Origin: Hirudinaria manillensis
Lineage: Eukaryota > Annelida > Clitellata > Hirudinida > Hirudinidae
Assembly (NCBI GenBank): GCA_034509925.1
Contig: CM067531.1
Location: forward strand, 6,653,319-6,717,318
DNA: 64,000 nt
Reading direction: 5' to 3'
Numbering within the stretch: the first letter of the stretch is position 1; the number at the start of each line of letters is the position of its first letter. The position numbers were made by a program, and so were the translations under genes. This document shows positions 23,501 through 34,200 of this stretch, piece by piece. The notes under the pieces are model-generated. The model was not told where the DNA came from. It saw only the letters and a list, made by a program, of their open reading frames with translations, and ran no database searches.

Positions 23501-26500
23501 ATTACTTCTTTTTAGTTATGTTATCCTGCATCACGCTTGCCCACAAAGCATGGGATAGTCCCTGACCCTTAAATGTTCCCATACAGCAGGCAAAAATCTG
23601 TTAACCGGTGTTTGCGATACCCATTCCTGAATATTGCTCTCCAGTCAATATTCCTCAAAACTAGTAACATGAAGATTGAAAATGTTCAAAAATATTTCAC
23701 AGAAGCCTTTCTTGGCCTTAATGCACTATCTCATCCAAATAGACTTCAAAGACGGATTCAAGAAAATGATTCTGATTATTACCTGAGGTGAAACTAGTAT
23801 ATCATCTTTTATGATTCCAAACAGAAATTAAAGAAATTAAAGAAATTAAACTACTGTATTAAGAAATATCTTTAAGACTAGCCATCTGATTATTTTCTAA
23901 TACAGTTAAATCTCGTTACTATGCCACCTCGCTAACCCTAACTTTTGCTCGGTCCCGAAGGGTGGCGTAATAACGAGATTATTAATATTAATATTATACT
24001 TAATTATTGCATTTCGTTTGAATTTAATAAAATTCTCAAAAATTATGAAGCAAATATAGTGACATTGCCCACAAAATAGGTCAAACGAAGGTGATGTCAA
24101 AAAAGAGTGATCAACGCTTTAAACCTTTTAAATGAAAATGCACTCACACAGAACAGTAATGTGTCCATCTGCAGAGTCCGCCCCAACATCATTTTGTGAC
24201 TTACAAGAATACAGAGACATGTCGTGAGCTGATGCTTTTTCCATTGTCAGCTCCAGAATATTCTGTGACTTTTTCGTCACAATGATTTTGCCACCTTCCT
24301 GGGGAGTTTATCCAACTGATTACATTTTATCCGATAATTTTTTGGGTTTTTTTATTTTTAAAAGATTTAATATCTTTTTCAAATTTTGATTTTTTTCACT
24401 TAATTAGTCTTCCATAAGCTTGGCACGACGTAGTGACACCGCTTTCGTACCCATAAGAGCAAATGGAGCTTATTTTTGAAGTTTATAAATATCGTCTTTA
24501 TACCTGCTAGTTTTGTTCGTATACTGAAAATATCTGGCACAATATTTGCGAATATTCATCGGTTGCTCATTTTTATTACCTATTACATTACGTTAGTCTT
24601 GTCGACATCAGCTCAATGCATCAGCAATGCAAAACTTAAGCTGCAACATTTTGTAACCTGCTTAGTCTGATTGATTGAATTTCATCTGACAAAGGCAGAG
24701 AAGATTGGAGTACAAGATCTTCGCATTTGCAGAGCGTCTTTGGGATTCTATAATGGTTGACTTGGTAGCAATTGCGCCATTTGTTGATTTCTGTTACTAA
24801 AATCACTTCTTGCTTATTCCAAAATCAAACCGGCAATATCATAAACTGCACAAGTTTTCCTGAACTCGCGTTACCTGGAGCGGCCGATTTGGTATTCTTT
24901 GATATCAATGTGTAAAGCTGGTATAAGATAGGAAAAACGGGTTCTGTCGACCAGGTCCAGCATACAAGAAGAATTTTGAAAATTTTGTTTCAACGGGGTC
25001 CACAAAATTGTTTGAACGGATTATTTATCTTATGTATTTATCGATAATAAAGACATGGGAAGCACTGAGGGGCGATCATGATGCAGCTATAGTTCATGCC
25101 ATTTACTTACAACACTGCAAGGGTTTTTTTGTGATTTTTATTTAGATTAGCTTTGATTGTTATCTTTCAAAGGTCATTCAGCTAATTAATAATACTTAAT
25201 TTAAGGCTCTCAAATGTTTTTCCAAATGTTTTCAGTTGAAGAGATATACAGTTCTATAGCAGTTCTATTGAGTAGTTCACATAAGAGAACTACCTCACTG
25301 GAGAGAACAAGTTCCACAGATTTTTCATCAACAAATGTCAAAATAATCTTTCTTGATGTTTAAGCTCCACCCTAGTGCTCTTAAATTTCTAATAGAAGGA
25401 GAAAGCAACTTATAAATCTTGCAAGATGTTGACATTATTTTTTTTTAGGTTTTTTATTTCTATATTTTGAATTTGTTAAAGGTCAACAAGCTTCCTAACT
25501 CAATGAAACTATGGACCTAACCAATTAATATTATTATTCCACAAATTATTGCATAAAATTAATTATTCTTTTATGACCTAATAAACAAACCATACTTAAC
25601 CAACGCAATCACAATAAATTATTGCATTACTGATACAAAAATGCTAATGTGACAAATTTCAGTTGATCAATTAATTCAATGTTTGACTAACGTTAGATCC
25701 TAATTTATATTCCTGGTGACCTGCCTTTTGAAAGGTCATTGTAGGGGCAGGGTCACCGTGAGACTTGCAAATCAAGGTAACCTTTTGACCTTCGGACACG
25801 GTCACGTTTCTCAGTTCACTGATGTGAGGGGGCACTTGAAATCAACAAAAGTAATTCAGAAGTTTGTGATTCAAAGATACCACTTAATCTGGGACTGTAC
25901 AATATTTATTGTTATTATTATAATTATCATCATCACCATCACCGCCATCATTACTACAATACCAATATTATGTTGTAACCTGCTTATGTTGCAATTAATG
26001 TATTTACAAATTGTTGAATATTTTTTTACAAATCTCCGTGATATTGATATTGAAGGCAATTGAGCAATTTCATAGATAATCTCATCAATAGCTTATTCGT
26101 GTACTAATTTTTTAATTGCTTGTAACACTTTCATTAACCAAATTAACTTGTAAGTTTCATAAACTAATACGCAATCCCTTGAAAATAAATTAAATGCTAA
26201 CAACTCAAAGCATGGCTAAGAATTTACAAGAAAGATTGCTATAAATGTTTGGCGCAAATTCAACATATATGCTGTTATAAGGTTCGGCAAGCTTTGAAAG
26301 GTAAAATGAAATATTCAAAGGAAAGGAAGAAAAACTTTGCATCAGTATTTTTACCTTGTATTTTAAGAGATCCCGAATGGAAATCTTCTCCTACGTCATT
26401 GAGTGCCTTACAAGTGTAATGACCTTCATCCTCTTTTTTGAGAGTTTTGAAGGTCAACTTTCCTAACAGACTGTCGACTTGAATTCTATCGGATGAAGAG

Positions 26501-27998
26501 CTGGTCAATAACTTTTCCTTATTATTCTGGAAAATTGGAAACAAAATTAATAAGATAATTTATAAAATAAACAGAAATTCTCCTACTGACTTTAAGAAAT
26601 TCGAAACTAGGCATGGGGTCACCATCTGCTTTGCAATATAAAGACAATTCCTGTCCTGCTATTCCCACTTGAATGCCAGGTCCCTGTGTTACCTTAGGAG
26701 GCACTTCAATGTAAAGATGTTTAACGTTAAAAAAAAAAGATATCTGAAAATTGTTCAAACGCAAACTCACCGTGAACGACGACCGTGATTCTTCTGTCAT
26801 CATATCTGCCGTCTGCATCCACTTCCGCACGACAAGTATAATTTCCGTTGTCGGCTCTTGTTATGTTCCTGATCTTCAGTCCCTTCATCTCTTTGGCATA
26901 CCTTCCACCTGGATTAATTTTAGCAGCCTCATTCATTACCGTGTAGAAAGTATTGCAGAATATTTAGCAGACCTAGGTCTATCGGAAGGCCGTTGTACTT
27001 CCACGAAACATCTGGAATTGGAAGTCCACTGACTTGACATTCAATTAGGGCGTCAGTATGGATGGCTGGATGTTGTGGATTTGGGGCGTGATCAAAGGTG
27101 ATGTCCTCTGCAAGACAATGCATCTTTTTATTTCTCAACATCTTCGCTCAGTTAATAAAAACTTTTTTTTTTCAAACCATCTTTTAAACCATTGTTTTTT
27201 CTGTCATTTTCAGCAAAATATCATTGGTTAATCAAATTTAATAATTGTAATTAATTTTTGTGCTATTTTAGACACTATATGATAGTTTTAAAATATAATG
27301 TAATATGACTAATGGGCTAAACGTTATAATTTGAGAACGACGATAACATACAGTTTGAAAGTTCACATAAGAGCACTAGCTCACTGAAGAGAACAAGTTC
27401 CACAGATTTTTCATCAACAAAAGTCCCAACTCTGACGATGCAAGTATATTGACCGGCATCTCTATTTTCAATCCTCGTGATGTACAATTTCCTCACTCGT
27501 GTTCCGTCATTTTCAATGAAGATTCTTTTTGAAATGAAATACATCTGTAAGAAAAATAAATTTCATACGAAAGATATCTTAAGGAAACCTCTTTTTATTA
27601 TTTTTTATTTCGTTCCTGTTTTGGTCCAACCACTGAATTTTGACAACTCCTTCCGTTCTTTCCTCTCCATTTCCAGGGATGTCACAAACTTCGCACGTGA
27701 AAACCATTGAGGAGCCGAGTGACCTGATAAACTTGTCTCCTCCGGGTTTTATACGCAGTTCATAGGAACCTGTTTAAAAAAAATGTAAATCATAGCTTAA
27801 GTAGAAATTTCTGCAATCTCACGTGCAACCATCTTTTAGGTTCCACGTCACTGATCAAATGATACTTACACGATGCATAAATAACTCAAGTTAAACTATT
27901 TCACCAAGAGCAAAATAGACGCCTCACTAACCAGAAACAATAAGGAAATTTAACGATCCAAATACAATAAAAACAGTTTCAATCGTTGAACTCGTCAT
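20558..27998 (-). CDS. NCAM / Fasciclin II-like cell-adhesion molecule (5 Ig + 2 FN3)
   Basis: Secreted or surface homophilic adhesion protein of the NCAM/Fasciclin II/apCAM type. Exon 1 (27932-27998) starts MTSSTIETVF and encodes a hydrophobic signal peptide. Ig1: 27589-27769 and 27385-27544 (DAGQYTC). Ig2: 26973-27107 and 26771-26908 (DNGNYTC). Ig3: 26591-26703 and 26356-26526 (DEGHYTC). Ig4: 25725-25834 and 24148-24298. Ig5: 22406-22590 and 21616-21721 (GDYICRA). FN3-1: 21400-21552, a 33-nt exon 21307-21339, and 21126-21245. FN3-2: 20834-20961 and 20558-20767 (TEYQVEIIAKTELGSSG). Phases agree throughout if the intron after 25725 has a GC donor. The frame ends with a stop eight residues past the FN3 core and shows no transmembrane helix or GPI signal. 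An alternative splice at a gt following 20566 cannot be excluded. Confidence 0.88.
21913..22053. mobile_element. Short hAT-like MITE
   Basis: The left end cagtagcggatctag and the right end cagatccgccactg are inverted copies of one another, enclosing about 140 bp. CAGTGGCGGATC is a common hAT-type terminus. It lies in the intron between the two Ig5 exons. No clean 8-bp target duplication was seen. Confidence 0.5.
23901..23985. mobile_element. Small palindromic element with pogo/Tigger-like ends
   Basis: cagttaaatctcgttactat on the left is mirrored by a segment ending ataacgagatt on the right. The two arms (through atgccacc / gggtggcgt) could fold into a long hairpin. CAGTTAAATCTCGTTA resembles the termini of Tigger/pogo elements. 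It is intronic in the adhesion gene. Confidence 0.4.
25275..25339 (-). pseudogene. Partial duplicate of an Ig1 exon end with its splice donor
   Basis: Sixty-five bases match 27361-27425 with about four differences. The source covers the last 41 nt of an Ig1 exon (27385-27544) plus its gt donor and adjacent intron. The copy lies in the Ig4 intron of the same gene, keeps the donor, and still reads FVDEKSVELVL. No acceptor-supported exon is obvious upstream, so it is called an exon remnant. Confidence 0.6.
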
Positions 27999-27999
27999 T

Positions 28000-29330
28000 A
28001 GGACTCGTGAGAAAATTTGAAGGATTTATGAATATGTGTTTTTTTAAAGTCCCCAAATGAAATAATAAAAGAGAAGCTTTTTGATTCGACCAAAACGTTG
28101 ATACAAATTGAACTTGCAGGACAACTAAGCAAGGACCATTCAGTTTGCTGTCGGTTCAGCCACTGCAACGATTTGCGTCATCGATTTATTCCTCCGGGTT
28201 GAGCGAGTAGCCAATTATTTTTACTGTGGAATTGAAATTTATTTGCTTATGGTTATGTTTTATCACAAAAAATGCTATTGAGATAAGTAAACATTTTGGA
28301 CTTAACGTGTTTGATATCAGTTTCATTTATTATCAAGTAAAAATTAAATCGAATTTAACTTTCATATTTTAAAAAATTCTATTTTTATTATTTATTAACT
28401 AACTAAGGAAGCAGGTAAAAAGGCAAAATAAATAGAGTATAATTAAATGGAGACATCTGACTTTACAGTGAAAGACTAAATTGCATCCAACTCCCTTCAT
28501 AGTTCGTAGAAGGAAGATGGATGATTTTGATACGCAACCAGTGGGGATTGGATTATTGAAACTCAATTCCCTGGGGCACGTCTGATTCCCTGGTTCTTCC
28601 CTTACAAAATCCAACCCTCGGCAATTCCGAGAGCAACACCAATTGGACATAACATTTTAAAAATCACCCTCATCCTTTGCGACATTTAGTCCACTTTCGC
28701 ATTCACCATCTCATTCACCGTCGCCGTAAACCTGATCATCTTCTTAATTCTGATTATGGTGCCATTTAAGTAAACTATTTGTTGTATCCTTATTCGTTAA
28801 TCTTGATGGATTAATATGTAGGAGTGTGCTTAGTAATGAAGGATTGCTTTTATTGACAAATAATATTCTACAGAAGTACACCAAGATGAATACAATGACA
28901 AAACTAAATAAATCTTATATTTAATATAGCAATATCTGTACGTCTACTATTATTCTCATTATTTACGTTACTTATATTCACATGGAAGGCATAATTCACA
29001 AACAAAGCATAGAGTTGGAGATGGCTCGATGAAATGGAACTCACTCAATCGCAATTAACCGTTATACACTTCAGGATTCGTGCTGTTAAGTTTATAGAAG
29101 CTTCCGAAAATTGCAAATATAAGTTTCATTGTTTAGTTTTCTCCTATTACTTTTTGTGTATAAACTATAATAATTGTTTTCATAATATTCTCTTTGATGT
29201 ATAAGCAAATCTTTTAAATACTAATTTTAGAACTAGTCTAGCTTATGCTCCACAAACATCCTGAGCAATAATAAGTAACCTTTTCGGGGGGTCGACAAAT
29301 CTCAGGAGAGTATTTCTTCCCCCCTCCCAC
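28000..29330. other. Upstream region of the adhesion gene, no gene recognised
   Basis: AT-rich DNA with only short, unrecognised open frames, including an 83-codon minus-strand frame at 28399-28650. The 5' UTR and promoter of the minus-strand adhesion gene should lie at the left part of this stretch. Confidence 0.4.
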
Positions 29331-29369
29331 TAGAGCTAGATAAATGGCAGGTCCTAAAATTTTTACGGA

Positions 29370-29470
29370 GCTTTCTCCGTTCTCATTGGCTCAGTCTGTG
29401 AATCTTTGGAGGTACCAGAGCAAGAGTCCCCAAGCCGAGGTCCCTGGGTCAAAATTATACCGCGTGGTTA
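29370..29470 (+). repeat. Possible tRNA-derived SINE head
   Basis: tggctcagtctgtgaatc resembles a pol III A box, and about 60 bases later ccctgggtcaaaattatacc resembles a B box. The spacing is slightly long and no second copy was seen in this window, so the call is tentative. Confidence 0.25.
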
Positions 29471-29794
29471 TTTGTGCGGCCCACAGCAGCTTACCAAATT
29501 TATTATTATGTGGGTCAATCAGATCATTTCCTGGTTAATTAATGCATATAATAATTTTATTTCTTGAATTTGTTCTTAAAAAACGCATCATTGCTAAATA
29601 ACCTTAAATGCTAAAACTTTTGTCGTTTAAATCGATATAGTACTTCGATATAGAACGACCACATTTTATAAAAGACCTCTTTAATTTTTGATTTGAATTT
29701 GATAATCTTATCAATTCTTAATTCCTTTGTGGATTTTCAAATTTATTTTATTTATGCTGCCACGGACACCTCAAGACTTCTGAATGTGGTACGC

Positions 29795-29825
29795 GATGCT
29801 CAAAAGGCTGGGGAACCCTGTATTG
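29795..29825. mobile_element. Fragment of a hAT-type terminus
   Basis: gctcaaaaggctggggaacc followed by ctgta is the reverse of the frequent hAT end CAGGGGTTCCCAA. Only one end is recognisable. Confidence 0.3.
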
Positions 29826-29909
29826 GAAGTAAAGAAGAATGAGGATGGTTGGACGATTCTCTTAATGATCATATTTGGTGCAATAAAGTTTTCCTCTCCC
29901 CGACGACTA

Positions 29910-30380
29910 GGGGCGCATAATTGACCTTTGTGCATACAAATAGAGACGGGGCAGAGCTTACTGCGCTGTGATTAGCTAGGTGGATTGTTTTATATTTACT
30001 GTTTGTATAATTTTGAAATATTACACATTATAGTTATCGTTTTGAACATCTGCATCAGTGAAATAATTGTCAACAAGATCTATATCCATTTTATGCTGTA
30101 TAGCCTTAAATCACAAGCAATATTGTTCAAAATGTTTAAACGCGATTAAAATAGACACTAAGCAAAGTCAACCGCTTTTGTTTTATTAGATTGTAGGTCT
30201 GGGCATATGATCTGGTTTGCCTCTCCATGGTTAATTCTGCTGAAGATGCTTTCCAGGAGTATTTCCGCACTTCACAAATTAACATGAAAGTAGCATCTGT
30301 GGGATAACCCGTTAATAAAGTACTTAACTAGAGTAAGCTCCGCCCTCTGTCTCTAGTATAAACCAAAGTCAATTACCCCC
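29910..30380. mobile_element. MITE with about 50-bp imperfect terminal inverted repeats
   Basis: The left arm (29910-29962) and right arm (30332-30380) are inverted copies sharing the blocks taattgac, tagagac and gagcttact in the same order. The element is about 470 bp with no coding capacity. The right arm is followed by a C-rich run. Confidence 0.6.
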
Positions 30381-31238
30381 CTCCCCCCCTCAGTCAGAAA
30401 GAAAGCCTTATTTAGAAATGCTTTAAAATTGGCAAATCATCAATTTTTTTGTCCAGTAGTCACTTCAGTTTAAATATTTTTAGTTTCCGTTTCTCCTCTT
30501 ACGTCGTTAATGAACGGCCCCCTACAAACGCTTTTATGACTTTTCATTATAGTTTGTAATTTATTTCTGATTAGATTATGAGCTGAGATTTAGAGATTTA
30601 GAAAACGAGTTTCTTGATTTACACATCTTTAACTTTTCCCCTTATTATTACATATCAGCAAGAAACTAGCTACATATTAAAACGATTTCAATGCATATTT
30701 TTAAGAGTTTTATTTATCGTAAAATTATTTTGATACTAGACTTGTCAAACAATTGTTGGATTAACTAGGGCAATAGGGTTTAGGGTAGCTGGGTTACTTT
30801 AAATTGGTTATTATTTAGTCATGTCATTTGTCTAAATGAATTTATTATTTCTTTGATTGTATAAGAAAAATCGTGAACGCATTAGAATGTTGATTATCAA
30901 AGATCAAATATTCAGTGTTTGGCTGGAATTCATTATTGCGGGCCTACTACTATTGTTGGGAGTTTGTTTTTGGTTATTGTGTTTACTTGGAATACAAACT
31001 AGTGCACTGCCCATCTGGATATTAAAATTTAACTTCTCAAAGAATATCGTCTAGTGGCATCGCTAAGCGATTATCTCACGTGCGGGAGTGGTGTCTCAAA
31101 ATACGTGCCATTGCTTGTCCGCATCATACATTATATCCAAAAAGAAAATACATTTTTAATTGAGTGTTTTGGAGGCTCTTCATTTTGTAACATATCCTAT
31201 TATTCATCATTGTTTGCTTGGTGTCAATTTCTTATCAG

Positions 31239-34200
31239 TAGAAATGCATCTTTCGCCAGAATATGGTTATCCAGACCACGCATCACAACTATTCAGTCAA
31301 GGTACTTTGAACTGTTAATCATTTATCCAAGATTGATGCATGTCTCATAAACCATTTTTCAAGCTTTCACTTATGGAGCCCAAGACTTTATTGATGGACA
31401 ATCACTTTTCAATGGGCAAAGTATATTTCAAATGCCTGTAACATCAAGTAATCAAGTTATTTATCAAGACTTTGGAAACCAAAATTATGATCCCCAAGCT
31501 GGGTTCGTGGCAGACTCATTTGTATCAGGTTGACATGAACATACCATTTGGTCTTTAGTCAATTGAGTTCAGCCATTTACCTGTTGATTTAATTCCAGAT
31601 CAAATAAGAGCCCAGCTCAAACATCAATTGGAATTTTATTTCTCTGCGTAAGTTTGCTACCTTCCTTTTTAAAACTATGTTTTATTTACTGTATACTTCC
31701 AGTGAAAATCTTGCAAATGATCCTTACTTGTGTTCCCAAATGGATCAGGATAATTATGTTCCTATAGCAACAATTGCTAATTTTAACAAAGTGAAAGGTC
31801 TTACAAATGACTTGAAGCTGGTAGTGGATGTTTTGAGAGGTTTGGTTTTTCTGAACTTAATATTTTATTTAATTCATTGCTGATTCTTATGCATCAGCCA
31901 TTTCCCAAATGAAGTTAATAAATTGTTCAATAATAACTGATTAATTTCAAATTCATAGAGTTCTTAGATTTGTATCAATGCTATCTTATATTATCAGTTG
32001 ATTTTATCTGTTAATTTTTCTAATAAGTTTTATGGTTCCAACTTTCTGAATTTAATGCATTATGTTTACAATTGCAGCAAATTATATTTAAAGTAATGCA
32101 ATATCTGAATGTTTCATAATGTCCTTTTTGTAATATATTTGTATTATTGACAGTCCATTGTTTCTTTTGCTCTTCAGAATCACCATTCGTTCAGGTTGAT
32201 GAAACTGGTCAGAAAGTGAGGCCAGCACAGAAGCAAAGATGCATTGTAATTCTCAGAGAGATTCCTGACACTACTCCTGTTTCTGTGAGTCAATGTCTTT
32301 GGTAGCAAATTTTTATTATTTTTTTACTTGAAATTATTTTTTTGCTGGAAGGAAGTGGAGAAACTCTTTAGCAGTCCGAATTGCCCTGCTTTCGTGAGCT
32401 GCGAGTTTGGATTGAACAATAACTGGTATGTATCCTTTGAGTCAGAAGAAGATGCACAGAAGGCTTATAAATATTTGAGGGAAGAAGTTGGAGTGTTTCA
32501 GGGCAAACCGATAATGGTTCGTTGGGCTCTTTCATTAGGCTTTCATAATCAGTGAATGTGAAATTAATTCTTGCCTAAAAAATCTAAAAAATAGTTAAAA
32601 GAGGTTTGATGTCAGTTTGCAAAAATATCGTTAAAATTGAAGGTGCAGATCCTAGCAATTTGTTATTAGATTGACGTGATTGATATTAACATTTACGTAG
32701 TTATATTTATTTATTACTTTGTTTCTGAATATGTGTGAAACAAAGCTATTTATGGATGATTTGAAAGGCTCGAATCAAAGCCAAGCAGGTGGCGAGGGGC
32801 CCTCCTCCCTCGGCAGTTCGACCTGCGGCCTCAAAAAGCTTCCTACCTCAGTCACCTCCGAGTTTCACGAATAAACTCGCTTCCATCCGACCGATGCAGG
32901 TCAAGATTTCCGACTTGACTCTGCCTGCTCAGCAGCCCATCCAGAATTTTCCATACATCACTGCCATGCAGCACCTCCAGCCTACTGCTGTGAGTTTTAA
33001 GAAATTCCTTGTATTCTCCTTTTCAACTAAAACTCTCTTTGTTGTTCCAGTTTTTCCCGACTCCCCATGCCACGAGTTTCCCATCTTGGCAGCAAGTTCC
33101 ATCTCCATTCTTGCCATTAGAACCTCCCTTTCCATCCTTGGTAATTGAATGACTTCGTTACATGTTGCGAGTTGACTTAGCAGGTTGAGAAGCAATATGT
33201 TGCAACCATTGTTGGTAAATGGCATATATCTAATGTTATTATGCACAATATCATACAAACGAAGTAAATTTGCAATTTTATATTACAAGATTTTAATGAT
33301 AATTGTTTAATTAGTTTTTGTGAAGAGTGATTGTAATGTTTTCAGTTCTTTACACCTCTTGAACAAGTCAGATTTACAATTCATGACCTCAATAAGAACA
33401 GGTTTGCTTCAGTTTCTTCAAATTAATATCTTATAAAGTTGGTTAACTAATAGGTTTCTACATGTTCTTGAAAAAAACATTTTATCGCTTAAAATTGTTA
33501 ATTTGATAAATGATAGATTGCTGGACAGCCAACCTCTTTAATATTTTGTGGATGCAAGCTAAATTGAATTTTGAATTTACGATTTAGTAAATCATATCTT
33601 AGCCGTTGTTAGTGGCATTCTACTAGCTCATTAGTATCTTTCCAAGAAATTCAAACAGAAACATGCTAAAATTTCTCATTCTTATGAGATTGGTTGTTGT
33701 AGACAACTGCCTCACATCAATCCGTCAGGAGATCATGTCATCCACTTCGGTCCCTTTTCCGGTCAAGTCCAGGCGACTCCGGCTTCGAACGGCCCTTCGG
33801 CAAACGGCATGCCCGGCGCAAGACCCGCACATCTCGACGGTTCGAGATTCAACGAATCCCTCGATCGTTCCACTGTCGGTCAGTCTCATTATTCGGGCAC
33901 GGTCGTGGATGACAGAGAGCAGCCGCCGAGGTTCAAAAAAGCAGAAAGCAAGGCATCGATCGAGACTCTGTTCTCGTCCATGTCGATTCGACCGACGAGC
34001 TCCGACACGTCTTCAGGCGATTTGCTTACTGCCACGTCGTCTCCCGCTGTCGTCATCCCGGTCTCTAATGAGCCCTTCTCTCGACGACAAGTCGTGAATT
34101 CGGATCGCCTGGCGAGGTTGTACAAAGACAGTTCTTTTTAAGGGGTCTTTATGAATGCAAACTCCTAAAAGAATGTTCTTTTTTAAACAGTAACAGACAT

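Noticed and set aside
30857..31054. Hydrophobic 65-codon frame before LARP4
   Set aside because: It lacks splice support and its hydrophobicity is explained by T-rich DNA.
33663..34097. 144-codon plus-strand frame rich in Arg/Ser
   Set aside because: It is a wrong-frame reading of the large LARP4 exon 33703-34116, whose correct frame joins both neighbours.
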